A stretch of 64,000 nt of DNA from CAZZDK01 sp964652235 (GCA_964652235.1 CAZZDK010000005.1:1-64000); one strand, 5' to 3'. Shown: positions 24,934 through 32,886, counted from the stretch's first letter. The notes: generated by a model from the sequence alone, not told the origin. Program-made: numbers and translations.

Positions 24934-26055
24934 ATGTTCTATGAATCGGTAGCCAGCCCCATCTTGGGTCTTTTCCCATCGGAAGAAACACAACATCTAG
25001 TAAAGACGTTTTTACGTCTATGCGAATCTTCCGGATCCATAGCAAAGGCCCCTTTTCAGCTTTTCAATGGACGCCCTTTAAAAGATCCCAGATTACATGT
25101 TGATCTTGCAGGCATAAAATTTGAGAACCCGGTTACTGTTGGGGCTGGGTGGGACAAAGACGGGGATCTTATTCGTGCATTATGTTGGATGGGGTTTGCT
25201 GGTGTCGAGGTCGGCACAGTGACAGAAAACCCTCAGCCAGGAAATCCCAAGCCTAGGCAGTTTGTCATCGGCCCTGGCGTTGTCATTAATTGGTTGGGGT
25301 TCAATGGTCCCGGAATGGAAGTTGTTGCTAAAAATTTAGAGCATTACAAAAATGATCCCATAGTCATAGGGTTAAACGTCGGAAAAAATAAAGAAGTAAC
25401 GCCAGAAGATGCGCCAGAAAAACATGCCGTTGTTGTGCGCAGACTTGCTCAGTACGCAAGATATGTCACAATAAACCTCTCCTCTCCCAACACACCTGGA
25501 TTAAGAAGCCTATTAGCTAAAAACCATTTGGCGGAAATTGTGCGCTCCGTTCAGGATGCGCTCAAAGAAACAAATCAAGCAGATAAGCCTTTATTTGTGA
25601 AAATCTCCCCTGATATGTCGATTGAAGATCTTGATGATGTTATTGAAGTATGCACATCGCTTGGCGTGACGGGTATTACTGCCTCCAACACCACAATCAG
25701 AGAAGACTTGAAGGTTAAATATGGCGAACGTTGGCGTACGCAACCAGGCGGTTTAAGTGGAAACGATGATGCCTTTCGCATGATGGTCAACGAACAAATT
25801 CGCCACATAAGAAAACAGGCCGGATCGTCTCTTTTAATAATTGGTGTTGGTGGAGTTGACTCCCCTCAATCTGCTTTAGAAAAAATCCTGGCCGGAGCTT
25901 CCTTGGTTCAAGTTGTTGCAGGCATTCGTGGCCGAGGCCCTGCTGTTGCTCATAAAATCAATTCTGGATTGTTGGCATGGATTGAAAAAGAAGGCGTTAA
26001 AAACCTGAATGAGCTTGTTGGGCAAGAAAGTCAATACAGCGGAAAGTTTTTTTAG
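24934..26055 (+). CDS. pyrD: Dihydroorotate dehydrogenase (quinone), class 2
   Basis: Flavoenzyme that oxidises dihydroorotate and passes electrons to membrane quinones. The N-terminal helical membrane-association region (about 1-45) is present, as are GAGWDKDG, the FMN site, and the catalytic Ser in YVTINLSSPNTPGLR, which marks class 2. ITASNTT, GGLSG and the phosphate-binding GVGGVDSPQSALEKILAGASLVQV follow. 373 residues. The start at 24934 is supported by AAGGAAC upstream. It completes a pyrE-pyrD unit with the same AT-rich codon use. Confidence 0.95.
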   Translation: MFYESVASPILGLFPSEETQHLVKTFLRLCESSGSIAKAPFQLFNGRPLKDPRLHVDLAGIKFENPVTVGAGWDKDGDLIRALCWMGFAGVEVGTVTENPQPGNPKPRQFVIGPGVVINWLGFNGPGMEVVAKNLEHYKNDPIVIGLNVGKNKEVTPEDAPEKHAVVVRRLAQYARYVTINLSSPNTPGLRSLLAKNHLAEIVRSVQDALKETNQADKPLFVKISPDMSIEDLDDVIEVCTSLGVTGITASNTTIREDLKVKYGERWRTQPGGLSGNDDAFRMMVNEQIRHIRKQAGSSLLIIGVGGVDSPQSALEKILAGASLVQVVAGIRGRGPAVAHKINSGLLAWIEKEGVKNLNELVGQESQYSGKFF

Positions 26056-26080
26056 ATTAAAGGCGCAAAGATAGATTAAG

Positions 26081-26104
26081 AGAGCACTAAGGGCTATGTG
26101 CTCT
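26081..26104. terminator. Hairpin after pyrD
   Basis: Perfect 7-bp inverted repeat AGAGCAC/GTGCTCT with a 10-nt loop, 26 bp after the pyrD stop. No T-run follows, so it may be an RNA 3' stabiliser or a Rho-assisted end rather than a full intrinsic terminator. Confidence 0.4.
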
Positions 26105-26149
26105 GTAACTTTGATTATCTGAAATTTCTTCACAACATAGCCAACGATA

Positions 26150-26181
26150 AATGGATGCGTCTCCGTACGCACGCATCCATT
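26150..26181. terminator. 11-bp perfect hairpin at phage-fragment edge
   Basis: AATGGATGCGT (26150-26160) and its exact complement (26171-26181) enclose a 10-nt loop. It lies between the convergent pyrD and the truncated tail-tube gene and could end transcription from either side, though T-runs are poor. It sits at the point where the phage gene is cut, so a recombination relic is an alternative. Confidence 0.45.
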
Positions 26182-26187
26182 GCACGC

Positions 26188-26478
26188 TTAAGGGCCAATA
26201 CCGGTCGTCTTCGGCGCGCCGAGCATGGCTTTCAACCAGTGTCCGAAATTGCGCAGATCGACAGGCACAACCACGTCGCCTTCGACGTTGATCACGTCAC
26301 GCATGGGCTGCGCCGGATCGCGGCCTTGGCCCAAAAGATCGCTAGCGATCAGGTTCTGTTCGGAACCCAGCGCCGAAGAAACGAACGGAAACTTGATAAA
26401 GTCGCCCATTGGAGACGTCCCGTAGGTTGCTTCAAACAAACCCAATAGCTGCGCATTCGCGCCATAGGCACGTGCCAT
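26188..26478 (-). pseudogene. Truncated phage tail tube protein
   Basis: The 96 residues resemble the N-terminal part of siphophage/GTA tail tube proteins: MARAYGANAQLLGLFEATYGT, then FPFVSSALGSEQNLIASDLLGQGRDPAQPMRD and VPVDLRNFGHWLKAMLGAPKTTG. Complete members continue with beta strands beyond the ...GAPxTTGxGP point, where this ORF stops, so the 3' part is missing. AGGAGG (complement at 26485-26490) is a good ribosome site. It is the left end of a phage fragment. Confidence 0.65.
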
Positions 26479-26512
26479 GATAATCCTCCTTTTTACTGGT
26501 GTAAGGGGCTGT

Positions 26513-26534
26513 TTTTTCGTAAAAGAACGAAAAA
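26513..26534. promoter_or_regulatory. 8-bp inverted repeat between divergent genes
   Basis: TTTTTCGT and ACGAAAAA flank a 6-nt loop in the 80 bp between the tail tube gene and the divergent purN-like gene. It could be an operator or a small terminator for either direction. Confidence 0.3.
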
Positions 26535-26558
26535 GACCTTGTTGAAGAGATCAATCAG

Positions 26559-27170
26559 ATGACCCAAGAAAAGCCGACCGTCCGCATAGGCTTTCTGGCG
26601 TCCCACAACGGAACGACGTTCCGCGTGATGCTGGAGAGGAACGAGAGCAATCCCGTCAACATTGTTCCCGCCGTTTTGATTACCAACAATTCAGCCCCCG
26701 TTTGCCTCAACGTGGCGTCCAAATACGGCGTGCCGTCCTTCGTCATCAACAAAACGACTGTCGGTGAAGAGAATATCGACCGCGCGATCCGGGATTGCCT
26801 TGTTCAACACCAAGCTGATTTCATCGTGATGGCCGGATATATGAAGAAGCTTGGCCATGAAACTCTGCAGGCCTTTTCAGGCAAAATCCTCAACTCCCAC
26901 CCCGCGCTGCTCCCGAAGTTCGGCGGGAAAGGCATGTATGGCCGTTTTGTTCACGAAGCCGTCATCGCGGCCAACGAGAAAGAGTCCGGCGTGACTATTC
27001 ATCTAGCCGATGCGGAATACGACACAGGCCCCATCGTCACGCAGGTCAAATTTTCTCTTTCGAAGGACGAAACCGTAGAAAGTTTGGAAGAGCGCGTTAA
27101 ATCTCTTGAAGCCAATGCCTATTTGCAGGCGATTGAGAAACTGGTTTCTGCACGGAAAGACAAGCCATGA
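26559..27170 (+). CDS. Phosphoribosylglycinamide formyltransferase (PurN-like)
   Basis: 10-formyl-THF-dependent transformylase of purine synthesis, or a paralogue. IGFLASHNGTTFRVML replaces the usual (L)xSGxGTN at the phosphate loop. MAGYMKKL, the catalytic NSHPALLPKFGGKGMYG with His, and GVTIHLADAEYDTGPIVTQ with Asp are intact. The 203-residue length is typical. It overlaps the next gene by four bases and lies inside a phage gene fragment in the opposite direction. Whether this is the cell's main PurN or a second, specialised formyltransferase cannot be told here. Confidence 0.85.
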   Translation: MTQEKPTVRIGFLASHNGTTFRVMLERNESNPVNIVPAVLITNNSAPVCLNVASKYGVPSFVINKTTVGEENIDRAIRDCLVQHQADFIVMAGYMKKLGHETLQAFSGKILNSHPALLPKFGGKGMYGRFVHEAVIAANEKESGVTIHLADAEYDTGPIVTQVKFSLSKDETVESLEERVKSLEANAYLQAIEKLVSARKDKP

Positions 27171-27865
27171 CAGCCAAGATCGCAGTTGTTGGAGAGCCAG
27201 TTGAAGGTTCGCGTTCGCAGGTGTTTTTGAACAAAGCCCTCGACGATCTTCAAGATGTCTATGGTTTTCAATACGAGTGGGTTGGCACAGGGCTCATCGA
27301 AGACAAGGGCTCGACTTTGCTCCAAGATTACGATGGTTTCTGGAGTGCTCCGGGCGGGCAGTTTAAAAGCACCGAGGGCGCATTGTTTGCCATCTGCTAC
27401 GCCAGAGAGAACGATATTCCCCATTTGGCGACATGTGGCGGTTTTCAATACACGATCATGGAAATCGCGCGAGACCTTTTAGGGATCGAAAGCGCGGCGC
27501 ATGAAGAATATGCCCCGAACGAGACAACCCATATCATCACCAAAATGGCCTGCTCCCTGAAAGGAAAAACGGGAGAAGTGCTTATCGAACCGAACACATT
27601 AGCTCATCGCCTCTATCATGCGCCTTCCGTAGAAGAAGATTTTCTCTGCACCTTTGGCGTCAACCCTGCGTTCAGGCCAAGGTTCGCTCATCCGCTTTTG
27701 AAGATATCCGGCATAGACGCTTCCGATGAAATCCGCATCCTTGAGATACCTGACCAACGGTTTTTTATGGCAACGCTTTTTGTTCCTCAGTTACGCTCTT
27801 CAAAGGAACATCCACACCCAATCATCCAAGGTTTTGTGAAGGCTGCGTGTAAGATCGACCTGTAA
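27167..27865 (+). CDS. Class I glutamine amidotransferase-like, related to CTP synthase C-terminus
   Basis: 232 residues resembling the stand-alone proteins annotated as CTP synthase C-terminal region-related. KIAVVGEP starts the fold; FWSAPGGQFKSTEGALFAICYARENDIPHLATCGGFQYTIMEIAR contains the nucleophile-elbow Cys in ATCGGFQ. The His of the triad is probably in the C-terminal part (HPHPIIQGF); a canonical HPE motif is not seen. It lacks the synthetase domain. It is coupled to the purN-like gene and ends two bases before the convergent phage gene. Substrate unknown; amidation or deamidation of a nucleotide-like molecule is a guess. Confidence 0.75.
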   Translation: MTAKIAVVGEPVEGSRSQVFLNKALDDLQDVYGFQYEWVGTGLIEDKGSTLLQDYDGFWSAPGGQFKSTEGALFAICYARENDIPHLATCGGFQYTIMEIARDLLGIESAAHEEYAPNETTHIITKMACSLKGKTGEVLIEPNTLAHRLYHAPSVEEDFLCTFGVNPAFRPRFAHPLLKISGIDASDEIRILEIPDQRFFMATLFVPQLRSSKEHPHPIIQGFVKAACKIDL

Positions 27866-27867
27866 CA

Positions 27868-28296
27868 TCAGCCGAGTTGGCTGTCTGTGGTGTAAATCAG
27901 CTCAATCGGCACGATGGCCGCCTTGATGTTTGCTGCGCCTTCGATCACGACCGGGCTTGTGTCGGCGGCATGAGGCGTCACGCGGTCGCACAGGCCGCCA
28001 AGCGTTTGATCCGCGATCAACGCGACAGCTATTTTCTGAAAAAGCGCATCCATCATCTGGTCACGCTCCGTCGCGGTGCCCGCCTGAACAAATACCTCCA
28101 ACGATGCGAGGTGCTGCCAGTAATAGGAAAGCGGCGAAAGGATCGTCTCGGGCTCGCCGGGGTCGCCATCGCGCAGAATGAGCAAACCACCCGTCGGAAC
28201 CTTCTCGGGCAAGACTTCGTTGCGCAAAACCCGTGGGCCGGAGACGGCCTGAAGGGTTTCAAACAAGGTTTGAAGAACGGTTTCCCGCGTTGTCAT
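27868..28296 (-). CDS. Phage tail completion protein (DUF3168-like)
   Basis: 142 residues matching in layout the small phage protein found between head-tail connector and tail tube genes of GTA-like siphophages: VLRNEVLPEKVPTGGLLILRDGDPGEPE, LSPLSYYWQHLASLEVFVQ, and an ending with GAANIKAAIVPIELIYTT. It overlaps the upstream DUF6441-like gene by four bases, as in intact phage operons. It appears full-length. The inserted purN/GATase pair ends two bases from its stop. Confidence 0.68.
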   Translation of the reverse strand: MTTRETVLQTLFETLQAVSGPRVLRNEVLPEKVPTGGLLILRDGDPGEPETILSPLSYYWQHLASLEVFVQAGTATERDQMMDALFQKIAVALIADQTLGGLCDRVTPHAADTSPVVIEGAANIKAAIVPIELIYTTDSQLG

Positions 28297-28739
28297 TTCT
28301 CAGAAATCTCCTGCCAGTTTTGAACGACAAAGCGCGGCAACGCGTCGTTCCATTTCTTTTCGGCGCTTTCGATGTCGAAGCGTTTTTTGATCGTGAGTTG
28401 GAGGACAAGCACGAACATGATCGCCGTGATAAGACCGCGACCTGTCCGCATGGCTGTTGCGCTGGCCTTGGCAAAGCCGCCGCGCTTGCCTGTCCGTGCG
28501 CGCATGTTGTCGGCAACCAGCAAGGAAACGGCTCCCCGCCGATAAATGAACCGGAGCCGTTGCCCGTGAACCTGTTCCCATGTTGCTGGCGTGATCTTCT
28601 TGCCCATTGCGTACTTGCCAGCAGCAGTCATCGGAACAGCCAGAAACAGGCCTTTCGTCGAACGCAATAAAGCGCCATGCGCATACGCCCTTCGACAAGT
28701 CACCCTGACGCTTCTCGCGCCATCCATCATCGAAGCCAT
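28293..28739 (-). pseudogene. N-terminally truncated phage protein (DUF6441-like)
   Basis: The 148 residues match the middle and C-terminal parts of a phage minor structural family: GLFLAVPMTAAGKYAMGKKITPATWEQVHGQRLRFIYRRGAVSLLVADNMRAR, then a basic VLVLQLTIKKRFDIE segment and a VVQNW ending. About 50 N-terminal residues expected in the family are absent, and the frame ends at the edge of the NifX/MinD operon (gene end at 28765), so the gene was probably cut there. With the next two genes it forms the phage remnant. Confidence 0.6.
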
Positions 28740-28764
28740 TCTTGAAAACAGCCAACCAAGTTAT

Positions 28765-29058
28765 CTAACCCTCCAGCAGCTCTATCAGCTGGTTCCTCTC
28801 ATGTGGGATGAACAGGAAAAGCAAATCCTGTGCACAGCATAATTCGAGCGCGCGCGGTCCCATACCGCCGCAAAGGATGAGGTTGACGCCGCGCTCATGA
28901 AGCCAGTTTGGCAAGAGGCCCGGCTCGTGCGGCGGGGCGTCGATGTCGCGTCGCGCGGTGATGGCGTTCTTGTCGTCCGTTTGAATCAGAGCGAACTTGG
29001 CGCAGTGGCCAAAATGCGGGCAGAGTTTTCCGTCTTCGAGGGGGACCGCGATAATCAT
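28765..29058 (-). CDS. NifX/NifB-type dinitrogenase cofactor-domain protein (distal copy)
   Basis: 97 residues of the DiNase FeMo-co/NifX-like fold: MIIAVPLEDGKLCPHFGHCAKFALIQTD at the start and GVNLILCGGMGPRALELC near the end. Proteins of this kind bind iron-sulfur or Fe-Mo clusters, but most stand-alone members have no proven role. The start at 29058 is used because the conserved domain begins there and it overlaps the upstream MinD-like gene by four bases. It is the last gene of a seven-gene operon. No nif structural genes are present. Confidence 0.78.
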   Translation of the reverse strand: MIIAVPLEDGKLCPHFGHCAKFALIQTDDKNAITARRDIDAPPHEPGLLPNWLHERGVNLILCGGMGPRALELCCAQDLLFLFIPHERNQLIELLEG

Positions 29059-29936
29059 GCTTGTCTTTCCTTTTCCATTTGTTGTTGAAAGTGTTTCCAC
29101 AGGTCTTTGATGTCGGAAGCTGAAGGCGTATCGGTTTCGATCACGGCCTTTGCCTGTTTTTGCGCTTGCGTGACGCCTTTGTCATAGCGAATGCGGCCAA
29201 GGATGGTTGCGCCGTTTGCTAAGGCTTGCCTTTCTATTTGGGCGGCTTTTTCGGGCGCAATATCCCATTTGTTGACGCAAATGAAGGTCGGAACCTTGAA
29301 ATGTCGCGTCAGCTCCGTTGCCCGCAAAAGATCGTGCTCACCACTTGGCGTCGGCTCGGTCACGATCAGCGCGGCGCTCGCGCCTGAGATCGAGGCTATC
29401 ACCGGACAACCGATGCCGGGCGGGCCATCGATCAGGATCATGTCGCGTTTTGTTTCTTCCGCCACGCGCCGCGCTTCCTGCCGAGCGGTGGAGACGAGTC
29501 TGCCGGAATTCTCTGCGGCGATGCCGAGCTTTGCGTGAACCATCGGTCCCGCGCGCGTGTCCGAGACCATCCATGCGCCGCACAGGCGTTTTTCAAGCCG
29601 GACAACACCGCGTGGGCAGAAACGAGCACAGACACCGCACCCTTCGCAAGCGGTCGGATCGATATGGAACGCACCGTTCGTTTCCTTGATCGCGTCAAAT
29701 CGGCACAGATTCAGGCACGCGCCGCAGTTGGTGCAAAGCGCGGGATCAATGATCGCTTCGACGCCGCTCCAGAACTCATGCTTTTCTTGGATGTTTGGTG
29801 TGAGGATCAAATGTAAATCCGCCGCGTCCACGTCGCAATCGGCCAGAACGGCATTTGGGGCGAGAAGCGCAAAACTGGCCGTCAGGCTTGTCTTACCTGT
29901 TCCGCCTTTGCCGCTGATGATGACAACCTCTTTCAT
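29055..29936 (-). CDS. MinD/Mrp-type P-loop ATPase with inserted ferredoxin domain (copy B)
   Basis: 293 residues. A deviant Walker A ISGKGGTGKTS at the N-terminus, then two 4Fe-4S ferredoxin motifs (CTNCGACLNLC and CEGCGVCARFC) inserted between Walker A and the Walker B region MILIDGPPGIGCPV. The C-terminal half is ParA-like. Such ferredoxin-fused MinD ATPases usually occur as tandem pairs with NifX-domain proteins and are thought to work in Fe-S cluster handling; no biochemical role is settled. It overlaps both neighbours by four bases. Confidence 0.88.
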   Translation of the reverse strand: MKEVVIISGKGGTGKTSLTASFALLAPNAVLADCDVDAADLHLILTPNIQEKHEFWSGVEAIIDPALCTNCGACLNLCRFDAIKETNGAFHIDPTACEGCGVCARFCPRGVVRLEKRLCGAWMVSDTRAGPMVHAKLGIAAENSGRLVSTARQEARRVAEETKRDMILIDGPPGIGCPVIASISGASAALIVTEPTPSGEHDLLRATELTRHFKVPTFICVNKWDIAPEKAAQIERQALANGATILGRIRYDKGVTQAQKQAKAVIETDTPSASDIKDLWKHFQQQMEKERQA

Positions 29937-30763
29937 GCGGCCTCGCGAATTTTTTGCAGAAGCTTCGTGAAAAGCTCTTCATATTTTGGCAAGGCGTCGA
30001 TGATCGTCTGTCCTTTAGCGTAAGTCTCGGCAATACGGCGGTCATCAGGAATGGTGGCCAGAAGCGCGATCTTCTCGGCTTCAAGATAGGGGCGAACAAG
30101 CGCGTCTTTCTCTTCTGCGCGATTGATGACGACACCGAAAGGCAACCCTAGTTCGCGCACCACATCCACGGCAAGGCGAAGATCGTTCAATCCAAAGGGC
30201 GTCGGCTCGGTCACCAACACGACAAAATCCGCTTCGCGCAGCGTGGCTATAACAGGACATGAGGTCCCGGGCGGCGCATCGATGATGACGAGATCGCCTT
30301 GCGCCTCTTCTTTGACGGCGCGAATAAGCGGCGGGTCCAGCGCAATGCCAATATCGAGTTTACCCTGAACAAGCGTGATCGCGCCGCAAGAGAATATTTC
30401 GACAACGCCGATCCGTTTGTCGATTTCATGAATGGCTTTTTGCGGACAAACACGCATGCAGCCTCCGCAACCGTGGCACATCTCATGCGAGATCACCGGA
30501 ACAGTCCCGAAAGAGACGATAGCGTTAAAGGCGCAAAAATCGCTGCACATGCCGCAGCCGTCGCATTTGGCTTCATCAACCTCAGGCACAGGGATTGTCA
30601 CAATGCGCTGGCGGATAAGATCGCCCCGCAAAAACAAATGCGCGTTCGGCGCTTCCACATCGCAATCCAGCAAGCGCACAGGAATCTTCGCCGCCAGAGC
30701 CAGATTGATAGCCAACGTCGTTTTCCCTGTCCCGCCTTTACCGGATGCGACAGCGATTTTCAT
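29933..30763 (-). CDS. MinD/Mrp-type P-loop ATPase with inserted ferredoxin domain (copy A)
   Basis: 276 residues with the same architecture as the downstream copy: VASGKGGTGKTT, CDGCGMCSDFC and CHGCGGCMRVC clusters, and LVIIDAPPGTSCPVIA. The pair probably forms a heterodimer carrying up to four 4Fe-4S clusters, an inference from tandem arrangement in many anaerobes. Four-base overlaps link it to the NifX-like gene upstream and copy B downstream. Confidence 0.88.
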   Translation of the reverse strand: MKIAVASGKGGTGKTTLAINLALAAKIPVRLLDCDVEAPNAHLFLRGDLIRQRIVTIPVPEVDEAKCDGCGMCSDFCAFNAIVSFGTVPVISHEMCHGCGGCMRVCPQKAIHEIDKRIGVVEIFSCGAITLVQGKLDIGIALDPPLIRAVKEEAQGDLVIIDAPPGTSCPVIATLREADFVVLVTEPTPFGLNDLRLAVDVVRELGLPFGVVINRAEEKDALVRPYLEAEKIALLATIPDDRRIAETYAKGQTIIDALPKYEELFTKLLQKIREAA

Positions 30764-31098
30764 GCCGCCGTGATTTCCGGCAGCTCTTCAGCTTCAAATG
30801 CCGCCAAGGCGTCGGCCACAGAAACATTTTTGGCCGAATGGATTTTGACGTTTGCTTGCTTCAACGCATTGAACGCCTTCGGGCCGCAATCACCCGTCAC
30901 CATAACTTTGACTCCGGCTTTGACGATGGTTTCCGCTGCCTTGATGCCCGCGCCTTGGCCTGCGTCAGCATAAGCGTTTTTGATTGCTTCAGCCTCTTTT
31001 GTTTGCGTGTCATAGATCAAAAAGAACGCGGCGCGACCAAAGCGGGGATCCATCGGCGCGGATAAATCCGTGCCAGTTGTTGAGAAAGCTATTTTCAT
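30760..31098 (-). CDS. NifX/NifB-type dinitrogenase cofactor-domain protein (proximal copy)
   Basis: 112 residues of the same fold as the distal copy: KIAFSTTGTDLSAPMDPRFGRAAFFLIYD, then VKVMVTGDCGPKAFNALKQANVKI. This is the common stand-alone NifX-like protein found beside DUF134 and Mrp/MinD genes. Only one Cys is visible, so cluster binding would need a partner. Overlaps of four bases on both sides show tight operon packing. Confidence 0.82.
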   Translation of the reverse strand: MKIAFSTTGTDLSAPMDPRFGRAAFFLIYDTQTKEAEAIKNAYADAGQGAGIKAAETIVKAGVKVMVTGDCGPKAFNALKQANVKIHSAKNVSVADALAAFEAEELPEITAA

Positions 31099-31418
31099 TT
31101 CTTTTTTCCTTTGCCTGTTAGGGGCGGTTCAATCCGCTCAAAATCGCCGCCTTCGATTTCCAATGCGCCACCTTCGATAATTGCCTTGGCGATGGCCTTG
31201 CGAGCGCTGGAGAGAATGCGCGAGAAAGTCGGGCGCGAGATGCCCATTAACTTCGCAGCTTCTTCCTGTTCCATATTTTTATAGTCGGACAGATGCAGGG
31301 CTTCGTATTCCTCGTCCTTCAGCTTGACGACTTCCAGATCGCAAAGAGGGATCCCGCGTGGCTTGAAGAACCGCGCCATTGGGCTTGAGCGAACAAGGCG
31401 GCATTTGCGAGGGCGCAT
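31095..31418 (-). CDS. DUF134 DNA-binding protein
   Basis: 107 residues. The RPRKCRLVR start, LKDEEYEALHLSDYKNMEQEEAAKLMGISRPTFSRILSSARKAIAKAIIEGGALEIEGGDF is a textbook DUF134 sequence, with a sigma-region-4-like helix-turn-helix (EEAAKLMGISRPTFSRIL). It is usually encoded beside NifX-like proteins and assumed to regulate them. It is the best in-operon candidate to bind the palindrome at 32842-32861, but that is inference. It sits three bases after the CcdA-like gene. Confidence 0.86.
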   Translation of the reverse strand: MRPRKCRLVRSSPMARFFKPRGIPLCDLEVVKLKDEEYEALHLSDYKNMEQEEAAKLMGISRPTFSRILSSARKAIAKAIIEGGALEIEGGDFERIEPPLTGKGKKK

Positions 31419-31421
31419 GAT

Positions 31422-32120
31422 TTAGATCCATTCCCCGATCATGGCGACGCCGAGGCCAAGGATAAGTAAACCCGCGATCAGATGCAGATAACGGATGTTT
31501 TTATCCTTCCAATCTTGCACGTCTTCAACGCGGCTGAGGCCCATATAAACCACCAGTGTGATCAGCAACATCGGCGAGATGAAGATCACGTTATAGAGAA
31601 GCAATGTCGGCAAGGTTTTGATGATGTCCATGACCGACAGCAATCCACCTAAAATAATATAGGGACCGATGGTGCAAGGCAGAAGAAACAGCGTGACCAA
31701 AAGGCCAACGACAAAAGCTCCTGCAGGGGACGTGACTTTTGCGATCAACGCCTTGACCTTGGGTCGCCAACTGACGGGCATTTCTGTGCCAAAACTGCCG
31801 ACTTTGTAGGCGAAGAAATCCTTGATCTGAAGCGCACCCAAGATGACCGCAACGCCGCCAAGCCCTTTATAAAGGAACGGGCGCGCCCATGTGATCTCCT
31901 GAACGAGTTGGAACGACTTGATAATGAACAAGCCGTAGATCAAATACATGATGAACACGGCCAAGCTGAACGAAAGCCCAGCCCAAATGATGTTCGCTTT
32001 CTTATGCGGATTATAAGCGATGATGGACACCAGCAGCATCGTAAGCACCGCAAACTCGCAGGGGTTTACGGCATCGACGAGCGCGAGCGAGATAACTTTT
32101 CCTAAAGAAACTTCTTCCAT
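31422..32120 (-). CDS. CcdA/DsbD-family thiol-disulfide membrane transporter
   Basis: 232 residues with six hydrophobic segments. The two functional Cys of the family are in VDAVNPCEFAVL (first helix) and LFLLPCTIGPYI (fourth helix). CcdA-like proteins carry reducing equivalents from cytosolic thioredoxin to periplasmic partners. Encoded 11 bp after a secreted thioredoxin-fold protein with CPHC, which is its likely partner. In this operon the pair may reduce metal-binding or assembly proteins. Confidence 0.85.
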   Translation of the reverse strand: MEEVSLGKVISLALVDAVNPCEFAVLTMLLVSIIAYNPHKKANIIWAGLSFSLAVFIMYLIYGLFIIKSFQLVQEITWARPFLYKGLGGVAVILGALQIKDFFAYKVGSFGTEMPVSWRPKVKALIAKVTSPAGAFVVGLLVTLFLLPCTIGPYIILGGLLSVMDIIKTLPTLLLYNVIFISPMLLITLVVYMGLSRVEDVQDWKDKNIRYLHLIAGLLILGLGVAMIGEWI

Positions 32121-32131
32121 AACAACCTCCT

Positions 32132-32809
32132 TTAATCACGCAGCAAAAGCCAACCGTTGAAGGCACAAGCCTTTGCAAAAATAACCTTGTCGTCCGACAG
32201 GGCGACTTCTTTCTCGGCGACGGGCGCGCAACCTTGCGGCTCTGTCCCATCGACCACGAACGATTTGATCGCGTCGCTTTCCTGTGACGCCATGTCCTTG
32301 CGGATCGCCACGCGGTTCTTAAACCAAATCTTCGGTAAACGTGGCAAATCAGCCAAAGGCAGCGACATAAAAGGACGCGCTCCGGCAGGTAGAACCACGC
32401 CGTTGCCCTTGTTTTTGGCAATCAGCGAATCCAGCGATTCCAGAATGGGTGTATCGCCCACGACCGCGCCGCCTTTTTTACCTTCGGTCACAACCATCGG
32501 CACGCCCAGTCCTGTATTAAATTGTTTGTCATAGGCCATCAAAAGCGGAGCGTTCGCGTTGTCGCGATAAATCTCATATTCGATGACCAGTAGACTGCCT
32601 TGCCGAATTTTCTGTTTCAGCAAAACAGGATCGACATTCGCGCAATGGGGACAGCCGATGCCGGTGAAATACACGAAAGAAGTCACATCGCCCATCAAGG
32701 GCTTCGTAATGTTTGATGCTTGTGGTTCCGCCGCCTGTACGCTACCAACCGAAAAAATGAATGCAAAACACGTGCAGACAAGAACATGCCTGAAAGTCGC
32801 CTTCCTCAT
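32132..32809 (-). CDS. Periplasmic thioredoxin-fold protein with CPHC motif
   Basis: A signal peptide (hydrophobic FRHVLVCTCFAFIFSVGS, cleavage probably after VQA near residue 26) precedes a thioredoxin-like domain: FVYFTGIGCPHCANVDPVLL holds the CPHC active site near 53-56. The cis-Pro is likely in GVPMVVTEGKKGG. Further Cys residues near the C-terminus (GCAPV, KACAFNG) are unusual. First gene of the operon, transcribed from the promoter at 32858-32886. Probable redox partner of the CcdA-like protein. Confidence 0.82.
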   Translation of the reverse strand: MRKATFRHVLVCTCFAFIFSVGSVQAAEPQASNITKPLMGDVTSFVYFTGIGCPHCANVDPVLLKQKIRQGSLLVIEYEIYRDNANAPLLMAYDKQFNTGLGVPMVVTEGKKGGAVVGDTPILESLDSLIAKNKGNGVVLPAGARPFMSLPLADLPRLPKIWFKNRVAIRKDMASQESDAIKSFVVDGTEPQGCAPVAEKEVALSDDKVIFAKACAFNGWLLLRD

Positions 32810-32841
32810 GCCTAAGATCCTTTCAACGCCATCAATCCCAC

Positions 32842-32861
32842 TTATGAACAGGCGTTCATAA
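32842..32861. promoter_or_regulatory. Perfect palindromic operator
   Basis: TTATGAAC-AGGC-GTTCATAA: two exact 8-bp arms and a 4-bp centre, the size of a dimeric repressor site. It overlaps the -10 box and start region of the operon promoter, so a bound protein would block transcription. Confidence 0.7.
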
Positions 32862-32886
32862 TGTTCCGCTCGTGCTTAAGTGTCAA
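32858..32886 (-). promoter_or_regulatory. Sigma70-type promoter of the thioredoxin/NifX operon
   Basis: Read on the minus strand: TTGACA (complement at 32881-32886), 17 bp spacer, CATTAT (complement at 32858-32863). The -35 is perfect. It lies about 50 bp before the thioredoxin-fold gene. Confidence 0.68.

Noticed and set aside
26507..26517. GGCTGTTTTTT recurring at 3563, 18659 and 26507 as a shared regulatory motif
   Set aside because: Two cases are explained as terminator T-tracts after weak stems; the third has no matching context. Too short and low-complexity to claim.
28765..31098. Evidence of nitrogen fixation from NifX-like proteins
   Set aside because: NifX-fold proteins and MinD/Mrp ATPases occur in many non-fixing bacteria; no nifHDK, nifE/N or nifB radical SAM gene is present.
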